Assembly (NCBI GenBank): GCA_025450405.1
Contig: JANWHL010000167.1
Location: forward strand, 1 to 6,896
Origin: Ktedonobacterales bacterium
GTDB lineage: Bacteria; Chloroflexota; Ktedonobacteria; Ktedonobacterales; JADMIN01
Direction of reading: 5' to 3'
Length of the DNA: 6,896 bases
The notes beneath the pieces were generated by a model that saw only the letters and a list, made by a program, of their open reading frames with translations, did not search any database and was not told where the DNA came from. Both the position numbers and the translations under genes were made by a program. Positions 1 to 6,005 of this stretch are shown piece after piece (the stretch's first letter is position 1; the number at the start of each line of letters is the position of its first letter).

Positions 1-182
1 AATGTGGCGGTGACCAGGTGGTGGTGCATGGAGCTTCGCGACGGCTGTACGAGGCACTTGGCGTTACCGACAAAACCTGGAAAGTGGTACCTGGTATGAT
101 GCACGACGCGGAGCTTGAAGCGGAGCGCGGACCGCTGGATGATCTGATCGCCGGCTGGATCGAGCGGTATCAAGGCGAGTAG
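1..182 (+). CDS. Alpha/beta hydrolase, C-terminal fragment (monoacylglycerol lipase / serine aminopeptidase S33-like)
   Basis: Reading from base 3, 59 codons stay open to a TAG at 180-182, so only the C-terminus is inside the window; the start lies upstream. The visible part begins CGDQVVVHGASRRLYEAL, which matches the strand and loop carrying the catalytic Asp (G-x-D-x-V-V) in the Hydrolase_4 / monoacylglycerol lipase family. It is followed by VVPGMMHDAELE, where the His of the M-H-D stretch is the expected catalytic His, and it ends in a helix, LIAGWIERYQGE, typical of the family C-terminus. The nucleophile elbow would be off the left edge. The family hydrolyses acyl esters or lysophospholipids in the cytoplasm or at the membrane; the substrate cannot be told from this piece. 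The assignment rests on a short motif-rich tail, so the fold is fairly secure and the subfamily is not. Confidence 0.8.
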   Translation, partial: CGGDQVVVHGASRRLYEALGVTDKTWKVVPGMMHDAELEAERGPLDDLIAGWIERYQGE

Positions 183-376
183 CCTGTGACGGCGTGTTGC
201 GCCCGAAACCGGCCGGTAATCAGCGCGAGTGGGCGACGGGCGTTCCCGCTGGCCCCACGGCTATGCGCGGGCCGCGGCTCGTGCGCGATTGCCCTCGGCA
301 CGGCACCCTGGCCGCCCGCACTCCGTGGTGGCAAGCGTCCTTCAATGGGAGAATACCCTGGAAGACAGATAGCGGC
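183..376 (+). other. 194-base leader region upstream of cca
   Basis: No convincing gene lies here. The cca reading frame is open back to a GTG at 194, but the 61 extra codons resemble no nucleotidyltransferase N-terminus and I treat them as non-coding. The stretch can fold locally: CAGCG at 220-224 faces CGCTG further right with GGG/CCC pairing inside, but this is weak evidence in such GC-rich DNA. A possible promoter just before the gene is poor: GTGGCA (328-333) with GAGAAT (349-354), only 15 bases apart. I looked for a T-box and for tRNA signatures and found neither. Confidence 0.4.
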
Positions 377-1870
377 ATGCTTGAGACGATTGTCACGCTC
401 GCCCAGCTCTTCGCCGAAGATGGCAAACAGCTCTATATGGTCGGCGGCACGGTGCGCGACATGCTCCTGCACCGGGCGACCACGGGCGATGTTGACCTCA
501 CAACCGACGCGCGCCCGGACGAAATCAAGCGCCTGGTAGCCGCCACCCACCCCGTGGCGGTGGTCTCGGTCGGCGAACAGTTCGGCACGATCCGCCTGCA
601 CTACCCGCGCGCGGTGGCCGAGGGCGCGCCAAGCCACGCGCCGGCCACGGCAGCGGCGGTGGAGAGTCCCGAGCCGGCGGCGCTCGTGGTGGACCACGCG
701 CCCGATGTGGACGTCATCGAAATCACCACGTTCCGCAGCGACGTCTACAACTCGACGTCGCGGAAGCCGGAAGTGGCCTTCGGCGACAACCTCGTGGACG
801 ACCTGCTGCGCCGCGACTTCACCATCAACGCGATGGCCCGGGACCCCCTGACGGGCGCGATTTTCGACCCCTATGGTGGCCGCGCGGACCTCGAGCGGGG
901 GCTGATCCGCGCGGTGGGCGATGACCCCGAGCACCGGTTCGACGAGGATCCGCTCCGCATGCTGCGCGCGGCGCGGTTCGCCGCCCAGCTCGACTTCGAC
1001 ATCGAGCAACGGACGGCGGTGGCTATACATCGTCAGGCGGCCACGCTGGACCGGATCAGTCGCGAACGCGTTCGCGATGAGCTCACGAAACTGCTCGTCA
1101 CGTCCGACCCGGGGCGCGGCTTGCGCCAGCTCGTCGATCTGGGCGCAATGCCGTATGTGGTGCCGGAAGTGCTCGAGTTGCGCGGCGTGAGTCAGCGCAT
1201 TGAGGTCCACACCAAAGACGTGTATGAACACGTGCTGCGCGTGGTGGCCAATACTCCGCCGCGACCCGCCACACGCTGGGCGGGTTTGCTCCACGACATC
1301 GCTAAGCCGCGTACGCGCACGGTCGAGGATGGCCAGGTCCACTTCTTCGGCCACGAAGAGGTAGGGGCGGGAATGGCGCGCGAGATACTGCGCCGCCTGA
1401 AGTTTGACCGGCCCTTCATTGACCACGTGTCGCGGCTGGTGCGCCTGCATATGCGCGCCAACGCCTATGTCGCGGATTGGACCGATGGTGCGGTCCGGCG
1501 CCTGATCCTGGACGCGGACCGCGTGTTACCCGACCTGCTGGACCTCTCGCGGGCCGATATAACCAGCTACCGGCCAGAGCGCGTTTCGCGGGCGGTGGCG
1601 CGTGTCAATGATCTCGAAGAGCGCATCCAGCGGCTGCGCGAGGAGGCGGAGCGGGTCCCGCTGAAGAGCCCGCTGGACGGCAACGATCTGATGGCGTTGT
1701 TCGGCCGCGAACCAGGCCCGTGGCTGCGCCCGCTGAAGGATTACCTCCTGGGGTTGGTCATCGACGGCCGGCTCGCTCCAGATGACCGGCCCACGGCGGA
1801 GGCGGAGGCGCGGCGCTTCATGGCGGGGGATGGGGCCACCACGACCGGCGGTGCGGGCACGCCCGCCTGA
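377..1870 (+). CDS. cca: CCA tRNA nucleotidyltransferase (class II, with HD domain)
   Basis: The 497-residue protein adds or repairs the 3'-terminal CCA of tRNAs using CTP and ATP in the cytoplasm. Family motifs appear in order: VGGTVRDML (22-30, nucleotide-binding turn), the metal-binding pair DVD (38-40), RRDFTINAM (145-153), YGGRADL, and the nucleobase-selecting EDPLRMLRAARF (190-201). An RNA-binding helical domain follows, then an HD domain with YEH, LLHDIAKP (His306-Asp307) and GHE. HD domains in this family are usually phosphohydrolases. The ATG at 377 is chosen because MLETIVTLAQLF leads straight into the first motif as in homologues; the frame is open further upstream to a GTG at 194, but that extension looks non-coding. 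The ribosome site is weak (GGAAG near 360). Two oddities: an Ala/Pro/Glu-rich insert at about residues 76-112, and a low-complexity Thr/Gly C-terminus. Sequence alone cannot exclude a CC-only or A-only enzyme, though a single full enzyme is likelier. It appears to be transcribed alone. Confidence 0.95.
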   Translation: MLETIVTLAQLFAEDGKQLYMVGGTVRDMLLHRATTGDVDLTTDARPDEIKRLVAATHPVAVVSVGEQFGTIRLHYPRAVAEGAPSHAPATAAAVESPEPAALVVDHAPDVDVIEITTFRSDVYNSTSRKPEVAFGDNLVDDLLRRDFTINAMARDPLTGAIFDPYGGRADLERGLIRAVGDDPEHRFDEDPLRMLRAARFAAQLDFDIEQRTAVAIHRQAATLDRISRERVRDELTKLLVTSDPGRGLRQLVDLGAMPYVVPEVLELRGVSQRIEVHTKDVYEHVLRVVANTPPRPATRWAGLLHDIAKPRTRTVEDGQVHFFGHEEVGAGMAREILRRLKFDRPFIDHVSRLVRLHMRANAYVADWTDGAVRRLILDADRVLPDLLDLSRADITSYRPERVSRAVARVNDLEERIQRLREEAERVPLKSPLDGNDLMALFGREPGPWLRPLKDYLLGLVIDGRLAPDDRPTAEAEARRFMAGDGATTTGGAGTPA

Positions 1871-1917
1871 GCGGTTGGGCGCGCGGAGGCCGGGGCGTTC
1901 AGCGATCGCGGCCGTCG

Positions 1918-1946
1918 TTGCGCTCAAGCGGCGGTCCGCGTATACT
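1918..1946 (+). promoter_or_regulatory. Sigma70-type promoter of the DUF4190-like gene
   Basis: TTGCGC at 1918-1923 and TATACT at 1941-1946 are separated by exactly 17 bases, the optimal spacing. The -10 box matches TATAAT at five of six positions and the -35 matches TTGACA at four of six. Transcription would start near 1953, giving a leader of about 75 bases before the ATG at 2027. This is the cleanest promoter in the window and marks the downstream gene as a separate unit from cca. Confidence 0.7.
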
Positions 1947-2026
1947 GGCGAGGTCCGTACCGCCGAGGTGGGCGCGCGGCTGTCTACCCAGCCGTCGCCG
2001 CGGGCCACGTTTCGTGAGAGGTCAAG

Positions 2027-2380
2027 ATGTACCCGATTCGTCCACCTGAACCCGTACCACCCTATGAGCGCGGACCGATGCCGCCGCACACCAGTCCGTT
2101 CGCGCTGATCGGGGCGGGCGTGGATGCTGTCGCTCTGAGCTTGATCCAGGTGCTACCGTGGCTCGGCCTCGGCCATTATCTCGCGCTAGGTGGCGCCGCC
2201 TTCGGGCTGGTCGGCGTGATCTTGGGTCTGGTCGCGCTTGGGCACATCGCGCGGCAGCCCAAACGCGTCGAGGGCCGACCGATGGCCATCGCCGCCATCG
2301 TGGTGGGCGGGCTCGAGCTGGTTGGCTATCTCGCGTTCTTCGTCCTAGGGGCCGGTAGCTTTAGCTTCGCCGCCGTGTAA
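2027..2380 (+). CDS. Small DUF4190-like membrane protein
   Basis: The 117-residue protein has a proline-rich N-terminus (about residues 5-24, with PPEPVPPYERGPMPP) followed by hydrophobic segments at about 26-48 (less certain), 50-72 and 86-108. The stretch from GLVGVILGLVALGHIARQ through RPMAIAAIVVGGLELVGY fits the DUF4190 pattern: a helix ending in an xLGHIAxxQ motif, a basic loop, then an A-I-A-x-x-x-x-G helix. The family sits in the membrane and has no established biochemical role; proline-rich N-termini are common in it. The start is well supported: GAGAGG at 2016-2021 lies 5 bases before the ATG, and a good promoter lies further upstream. Neighbours give no functional hint. A short stem-loop 24 bases after the stop may end the transcript. 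The protein is clearly membrane-embedded; the family assignment is probable and the function unknown. Confidence 0.85.
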   Translation: MYPIRPPEPVPPYERGPMPPHTSPFALIGAGVDAVALSLIQVLPWLGLGHYLALGGAAFGLVGVILGLVALGHIARQPKRVEGRPMAIAAIVVGGLELVGYLAFFVLGAGSFSFAAV

Positions 2381-2403
2381 GCGGCCGCCGCGTAGTGGTG
2401 GTC

Positions 2404-2425
2404 ACGCGCCCAAGGGGTGGCGCGT
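2404..2425 (+). terminator. Possible stem-loop terminator without a T-tract
   Basis: ACGCGCC (2404-2410) and GGCGCGT (2419-2425) form a perfect 7-pair stem around the 8-base loop CAAGGGGT, starting 24 bases after the stop of the DUF4190-like gene. The position suits a terminator or an mRNA 3'-end stabiliser. No run of T follows, so it is not a classical intrinsic terminator. Confidence 0.3.
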
Positions 2426-2540
2426 CTGCGCGTACCGCGAGCGCAAGATGTTCGGATGCCGGTGCGCCACAGGCTGAGCGTCGAAGTGCACGTGTAGACC
2501 ATCGCCAAGGCCCCATGTGGCATCGGAGCCATGCGCGCCT

Positions 2541-2568
2541 GGAAGGGTGTGTCCGGAAGGGTGTGCCC
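2541..2568 (+). repeat. 14-base tandem duplication
   Basis: GGAAGGGTGTGTCC (2541-2554) is followed immediately by GGAAGGGTGTGCCC (2555-2568); 13 of 14 positions agree. It lies in the gap before the ABC exporter gene, about 70 bases upstream of the probable -10 box. It could be a slippage duplication or a paired binding site; nothing else in the window repeats it. Confidence 0.6.
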
Positions 2569-2612
2569 GGCGGCTACCCGACCGGGCGGGTGGCATCCTG
2601 CCCATTTGGCCG

Positions 2613-2641
2613 GTGCGAGCGACGTGCGCCGCCCCGATAAT
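2613..2641 (+). promoter_or_regulatory. Probable promoter of the ABC exporter gene
   Basis: GATAAT at 2636-2641 matches the -10 consensus at five of six positions. Seventeen bases upstream is a poor -35 (GTGCGA, 2613-2618, three of six). A start near 2648 would place the ATG codons at 2644 and 2647 at or before the transcript 5' end, and would leave about 40 bases before the AAGGAG at 2686. This agrees with the GTG start chosen at 2701. Confidence 0.4.
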
Positions 2642-2685
2642 GCATGATGCGGAGTCGGCGGCCAAGGGGTTTCCCGACAGTCACT

Positions 2686-2691
2686 AAGGAG
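2686..2691 (+). promoter_or_regulatory. Ribosome binding site that sets the ABC exporter start
   Basis: AAGGAG at 2686-2691 is 9 bases upstream of the in-frame GTG at 2701. The upstream in-frame ATG at 2644 has no Shine-Dalgarno sequence before it. The same AAGGAG is also 4 bases upstream of an out-of-frame ATG at 2696, which opens a 36-codon frame closing at 2806. Confidence 0.65.
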
Positions 2692-2700
2692 AGCGATGGC

Positions 2701-4614
2701 GTGCGGAGATGGGGAGCCCTGGCAGGCGTCTGGCGGCGCTGGCGGCCGGCGCGCAAGTTTGAGGGCGGCGCACCCGGAGCTGGCGCGGGCGCCGGCGATG
2801 GATTGACCCCTGAGAAAGTGGTGGCGGTGTTCGCCGGCCTGCCGCGCGTGCTGCGCCTGGTCTGGCACATTGAACCCGTCTTGACGGTCGTGCTGGCGCT
2901 GCTCTATGTCGTCCAGGGCTTCCTGCCCGCCATTACGGCGTGGATCGGCAAGCTGCTGATCGATGGGGTGTTGCTGGCAATCCGCGAGGCTGGTGGCCAC
3001 GGCACCACCACACTGGTAGTCTGGCTGGTGGTGGCGCAGTTCGGCGCGCAGGGGGCCAGCAGCCTCCTGCAAACCTGGACGAACATCGCCCAACAACTGC
3101 TGCAGGAGCGCACAGCCAACGACGTGCAATTGATGGTGATGGAGAAGGCCAATACACTCGACTTGGCGTTCTTCGAGAACCCCAAGTTCTACGACACGCT
3201 CCAGGAAGCTCAGCGCGAGGCCGCGACGCGGCCAATTGGGATGATCTCGCAGACTTTTGGCCTGGGGCGCACGCTGGTGACCTTGCTCTCAATGATCGTG
3301 GTGCTGACTCACCTGGCGTGGTGGATCGCCCTGGTGGCGCTGCTGGCGCCGATCCCGGCCTTCGTGGCGAATGTGCGCTATGGGTGGTGGGGCTATCAGA
3401 TGATGCGTCGCCAGTCGCCAAGACGCCGCGAGATGACCTATTACAACACGCTGCTCACCACGGACACCTACAACAAAGAGGTCAAACTCTTCACGCTCGG
3501 CGACTTCTTCATCCGCATGTATCGCACGCTGGCCGACCAGTTCTATCTCGAGGCGCGCGCGATCGTGGTGCCGCGGTACCTAGCCTCTTTCGTCTGGGGG
3601 CTTGGCAGCCTGCTGGCGAACGGCGCCGTGTATCTCTATGTGGCGCTCCAGGCGGTGGCGGGGCGCATCACCCTGGGCGACCTGACTTTTTATACGCAGG
3701 CCGCCCTCTCCCTCGGGACGAGTTTCCAGGGGCTCCTGACCGGCGTCTCTTCGATGTACGAAAACACCCTCTTCATCAATACGCTCTTTGAGTTCCTCGA
3801 TTATCAGCCGACAATCGTGAGTCAGCCCGGCGCCGTCGCGCTCGAGCCTGGGGCGGGCTTGAGTATCGAATTCCGCCACGTCCGCTTCACCTATCCTGGC
3901 CGCGACGCGGACGGACCAACGTTGGACGATGTGAGCTTTCGCATTGAGGCGGGAGAGGCGGTTGCGCTGGTCGGCCGCAATGGGGCGGGCAAAACGACCA
4001 TTGTGAAGCTGCTGACGCGGCTGTACGAGCCGGATTCCGGCGCAATCCTGGTCAATGGGCGCGACATCAAGGACTATGACCTCGAGTCGTTGCGCGGCCA
4101 CATCGGCGTCATCTTTCAGGATTACGCCACCTACCACCTGTCGGCGAGCCGGAATATCGGCGTGGGGCGCATCGACGCCGTCGATGATCTCGACGATATC
4201 CGCGCGGCGGCGGCCAAGAGCGGTGCTGACCAGGTGATCGAGCGGCTCCCGGGCGGCTATGCGACTATGCTTGGCAAATGGTTCGACCAGGGGCAGCAGC
4301 TCTCGGGCGGTGAGTGGCAGAAGATCGCGTTGGCGCGCGCGTTCGTCCGCGATGCGCGGCTGTTGATCCTCGACGAGCCGACGAGCTCGCTCGATCCTCA
4401 GGCGGAGTACGACGTCTTTGCCCGCTTCCGCGACCTGACGGTCGGCAAGTCCGCCATCTTCATCTCGCACCGATTCAGTACGGTGCGGCTCGCGAATCGC
4501 ATCATTGTGCTGGAGCACGGGCGTGTGCTGGAGGAAGGGACCCACGAGCGCTTGCTGGCACTGGAGGGCCGATACGCCGAGCTGTTCGAGCTGCAAGCGG
4601 CGGCCTATCGGTAA
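2701..4614 (+). CDS. ABC exporter, fused transmembrane and ATPase domains
   Basis: The 637-residue protein is a one-chain half-transporter expected to dimerise and pump a substrate out through the cytoplasmic membrane; the substrate is unknown. After a basic, Trp/Arg-rich and Gly/Ala-rich N-terminus (1-34), six transmembrane helices fall at about 57-88, 103-130, 188-206, 208-226, 293-319 and 326-350. The ATPase domain has all the usual elements: A-loop Tyr398, Walker A GRNGAGKT (425-432, Lys431), Q-loop Gln473 in VIFQDY, signature LSGGEWQ (534-540), Walker B LLILDE (554-559, catalytic Glu559), D-loop SSLD and H-loop His590. It therefore looks fully active. The signature carries EW where QR is commoner. 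The GTG start is preferred for its AAGGAG; an ATG at 2644 would add 19 residues without a ribosome site, and a TTG at 2803 would give 603 residues. Its closest upstream gene is unrelated and the next gene is convergent, so no partner or substrate gene is visible. Confidence 0.93.
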   Translation: MRRWGALAGVWRRWRPARKFEGGAPGAGAGAGDGLTPEKVVAVFAGLPRVLRLVWHIEPVLTVVLALLYVVQGFLPAITAWIGKLLIDGVLLAIREAGGHGTTTLVVWLVVAQFGAQGASSLLQTWTNIAQQLLQERTANDVQLMVMEKANTLDLAFFENPKFYDTLQEAQREAATRPIGMISQTFGLGRTLVTLLSMIVVLTHLAWWIALVALLAPIPAFVANVRYGWWGYQMMRRQSPRRREMTYYNTLLTTDTYNKEVKLFTLGDFFIRMYRTLADQFYLEARAIVVPRYLASFVWGLGSLLANGAVYLYVALQAVAGRITLGDLTFYTQAALSLGTSFQGLLTGVSSMYENTLFINTLFEFLDYQPTIVSQPGAVALEPGAGLSIEFRHVRFTYPGRDADGPTLDDVSFRIEAGEAVALVGRNGAGKTTIVKLLTRLYEPDSGAILVNGRDIKDYDLESLRGHIGVIFQDYATYHLSASRNIGVGRIDAVDDLDDIRAAAAKSGADQVIERLPGGYATMLGKWFDQGQQLSGGEWQKIALARAFVRDARLLILDEPTSSLDPQAEYDVFARFRDLTVGKSAIFISHRFSTVRLANRIIVLEHGRVLEEGTHERLLALEGRYAELFELQAAAYR

Positions 4615-4679
4615 TGCGCCCAGGCCGGGCATTCCGGGGCTGGATAGCGCGTCCGCCACCTGTGGAGCGGCAGGGGCTT

Positions 4680-5798
4680 TCAGGCATTCCGTGAGGGTGT
4701 GTGCGCCCGCCAGAGGTCGCGGAGTTGGTCGCTGGGCAGACCAGGGGCGAAATGGCCGTCGCGCCCGACCATGTCGCCAGCGGCGCACAGCGCATTGAGC
4801 ACGGCCTCCTCAACACATTCCACGGCCGCGAGAAACAACGGATTCATGTCGTCGTTGTAGAGGGTAGTGAGCGCGCGCGGCGCTCCGTGAGCTTCGGGAG
4901 GGACAAGGTTGCCGGGGTAGTTCGAGAACGCGATGACGAAATCGCCGCTCCCGTTGCCGGCGAATGAGCCAGTGCGCGCCAGCCCCAGCGCGCCGCGCGC
5001 GGACAGGCGCCGGAGCTGGTGCGTGTCGAGTGGGGCGTCGGTGGCGAGGACGATGATGATCGAGCCCTCACCTGTGCGCACCGGGGGCGTGGGGGTGAGC
5101 AATCGCCCGACATTGAGACCACCCACGCGCAGGTCATCGCGGGCGCCGTGGTTGGCCTGAACCAGCGCGCCCACGGTCCATCGGCCCCCGCCGGTTTCAG
5201 CCACGCGCGAGGCGGTGCCATTGCCGCCCTTGTAGCCGTGGCAGGTCATCCCGGTGCCGCCGCCCACCGACCCTTCCGGCACTGGGCCACCAACCGCGCC
5301 GTCCAGCGCCGCCAGCACATGCTCTTCGCGCACGTGGCGCCCTTGGATGTCGTTCAAATGGCCGTCGAAGCACTCGGCGACGACTGGGATGACCCAGGCC
5401 TCGTGGCCGAGACTGGCCGCCTGGCGGAACATCCAGGTCAGCACCGCGTCATAGACGCCGCCGACGCTCAGCGTGTTGGTTAGGCAGATCGGTGTCTCCA
5501 GCAAAGCCCACTCGTCGATCTCACTCCGCCCGGTGACTTCGCCCGCGCCGTTAATGACGTGGACGACGATAGGGACCTGTGCGACGTAGGGATTGCCCTC
5601 GTGGGGGAAGATCGCCGTCACGCCCGTGCGCACCGGCCCAGTCCCAGGAACGAGCGGACCGTCGCCCGCTATCAGCGTCGTGACGCCAACGCGCACCCCG
5701 GCGACATCGGAGATGGCGTTCAGCGGACCCGTGGGCAGTCGACCCAGCTCGATGCCAAGTTCGCGCAGGCGCGGACGGTGCGACGACGGCACGGTCAT
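4680..5798 (-). CDS. S58 (DmpA/P1) family self-processing aminopeptidase
   Basis: The 372-residue protein belongs to the P1/DmpA family of N-terminal nucleophile hydrolases, which cleave themselves into two subunits and then release N-terminal residues; known members act on L- or D-amino-acid amides, or on beta-peptides. The N-terminal ISDVAGVRVGVTT matches the family opening. The autoprocessing site PEGSVGGGTGM puts the scissile bond at Gly176-Ser177, with Ser177 as nucleophile, giving chains of about 176 and 196 residues. Other family blocks are INGAGEVTG, LTNTLSVG, GHLNDIQG, the region around IIIVLATDAPL, and GLARTGSFAGNGSGDFVIAFS. No signal peptide is seen, so it is probably cytoplasmic. 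The ATG at 5798 is chosen because GGAAGGA lies 7 bases before it; a longer reading from 5840 adds 14 residues that resemble nothing in the family. It is transcribed towards the ABC gene and divergently from the next gene. Substrate is unknown. Confidence 0.93.
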   Translation of the reverse strand: MTVPSSHRPRLRELGIELGRLPTGPLNAISDVAGVRVGVTTLIAGDGPLVPGTGPVRTGVTAIFPHEGNPYVAQVPIVVHVINGAGEVTGRSEIDEWALLETPICLTNTLSVGGVYDAVLTWMFRQAASLGHEAWVIPVVAECFDGHLNDIQGRHVREEHVLAALDGAVGGPVPEGSVGGGTGMTCHGYKGGNGTASRVAETGGGRWTVGALVQANHGARDDLRVGGLNVGRLLTPTPPVRTGEGSIIIVLATDAPLDTHQLRRLSARGALGLARTGSFAGNGSGDFVIAFSNYPGNLVPPEAHGAPRALTTLYNDDMNPLFLAAVECVEEAVLNALCAAGDMVGRDGHFAPGLPSDQLRDLWRAHTPSRNA

Positions 5799-5805
5799 CT
5801 GGTGG

Positions 5806-5812
5806 TCCTTCC
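5806..5812 (-). promoter_or_regulatory. Ribosome binding site that sets the S58 peptidase start
   Basis: On the minus strand GGAAGGA is followed by 7 bases and the ATG at 5798. This strong site decides for 5798 over the in-frame ATG at 5840. Confidence 0.75.
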
Positions 5813-5882
5813 GACAGGTTGCTGGGCCTGATCTTGCCACAGCGCTCGTGAGGCTGGCGCGCCGACTCCACCGACACCGGCC

Positions 5883-5891
5883 AGTATATCA
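5883..5891 (-). promoter_or_regulatory. Extended -10 promoter of the S58 peptidase gene
   Basis: The minus strand reads TGATATACT: a TATACT -10 box (5888 to 5883) preceded by the TG-n motif of an extended -10 promoter. No good -35 is visible, which is usual for this class. Transcription would start near 5876, about 78 bases before the ATG. Confidence 0.55.
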
Positions 5892-5896
5892 CTCCA

Positions 5897-5935
5897 AATG
5901 CGATGTTCGGTGGCGGCCGGCGCACGCATTGTGCG
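5897..5935. promoter_or_regulatory. Inverted repeats between the divergent promoters (possible operator)
   Basis: Between the two -10 boxes, CGCAC (5921-5925) and GTGCG (5931-5935) form an inverted repeat around GCATT and end one base before the plus-strand TATAGT. A wider pair, AATGCG (5897-5902) and CGCATT (5925-5930), overlaps it. Position suits a regulator of one or both divergent genes. The arms are short, so chance is possible in GC-rich DNA. Confidence 0.3.
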
Positions 5936-5936
5936 G

Positions 5937-5942
5937 TATAGT
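5937..5942 (+). promoter_or_regulatory. Candidate -10 box of the rightmost gene
   Basis: TATAGT matches the -10 consensus at five of six positions. No recognisable -35 lies 16-18 bases upstream and there is no TG-n extension, so the promoter may need an activator or may not be real. The predicted start is 5948-5949. Confidence 0.4.
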
Positions 5943-5947
5943 GAGAG

Positions 5948-5971
5948 ATGGAGGTGTGGGAACCCTTGTGA
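5948..5971 (+). CDS. Possible 7-codon leader peptide (MEVWEPL)
   Basis: An ATG at 5948 opens seven codons and closes at TGA 5969-5971. With the TATAGT box at 5937-5942, transcription would begin at or next to this ATG, so the mini-ORF would be leaderless. It runs across the whole 5' arm of the hairpin at 5953-6005 and ends one base after that arm ends, so a ribosome translating it would melt the stem. A frame this short can easily occur by chance; only the coincidence of positions supports it. Confidence 0.25.
   Translation: MEVWEPL
5950..5956 (+). promoter_or_regulatory. Shine-Dalgarno-like GGAGGTG buried in the leader hairpin
   Basis: GGAGGTG is the strongest such sequence near the rightmost gene. 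It is 11 bases before an in-frame GTG at 5968, which would extend the membrane protein by 18 residues. Both the 3' half of this site and that GTG are inside the hairpin 5' arm. The alternative start, ATG 6022, has only GGGGTG (6011-6016) 5 bases upstream. Confidence 0.3.
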
Positions 5972-6005
5972 CCGTCGGGGTGCTCCCAGGCACAAGGCCC
6001 ACACC
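5953..6005 (+). ncRNA. Long hairpin in the leader of the rightmost gene (unclassified cis element)
   Basis: GGTGTGGG (5953-5960) pairs perfectly with CCCACACC (5998-6005), and CCTTGTG (5964-5970) with CACAAGG (5991-5997). This gives 15 Watson-Crick pairs broken only by a three-base AAC bulge (5961-5963) on the 5' side. The 20-base apex can pair further, GGG (5977-5979) with CCC (5985-5987). There is no T-tract on either side, so it is not an intrinsic terminator. I compared it by memory with common riboswitch cores (T-box, TPP, fluoride, manganese) and recognise none. It most likely acts as RNA in the leader of the gene at 6022. Confidence 0.6.

Noticed and set aside
194..376. N-terminal extension of the CCA enzyme from GTG 194
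   Set aside because: The 61 residues match no family feature, while the ATG at 377 begins exactly where homologues do.
183..376. T-box or other riboswitch before cca
   Set aside because: The region is GC-rich and can fold, but the conserved T-box antiterminator sequence is absent and no terminator with a T-tract follows.
170..1450. A 426-codon open frame on the minus strand, antisense to cca
   Set aside because: The plus-strand frame carries every CCA-enzyme motif. The minus frame gives an Arg/His-rich product with no recognisable domain, typical of a GC-rich antisense shadow.
2395..2640. An 81-codon plus-strand frame between the DUF4190-like gene and the ABC exporter
   Set aside because: Its product is Arg/Gly/Ala-rich without domains. 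It spans the stem-loop and the tandem duplication and runs up to the probable promoter, so it is more likely intergenic.
2644..2700. Start of the ABC exporter at ATG 2644
   Set aside because: No Shine-Dalgarno sequence precedes it and it would sit at or before the start of a transcript from the GATAAT box; GTG 2701 has AAGGAG at good spacing.
4653..4670. Possible terminator between the convergent ABC exporter and peptidase genes
   Set aside because: The CCG...CGG stem needs a two-base bulge, has a 4-base loop and few pairs, and only a short CTTT follows after eight bases. A terminator is expected here, but this one is not convincing.
3580..4788. A 402-codon minus-strand frame antisense to the ABC exporter and running into the peptidase gene
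   Set aside because: It lies opposite the intact ATPase domain, has no ribosome site or domain I can recognise, and would overlap the real minus-strand peptidase gene in another frame.
5799..5840. A longer peptidase start at 5840 on the minus strand
   Set aside because: The 14 added residues are unlike the family N-terminus, and a strong GGAAGGA site serves ATG 5798.
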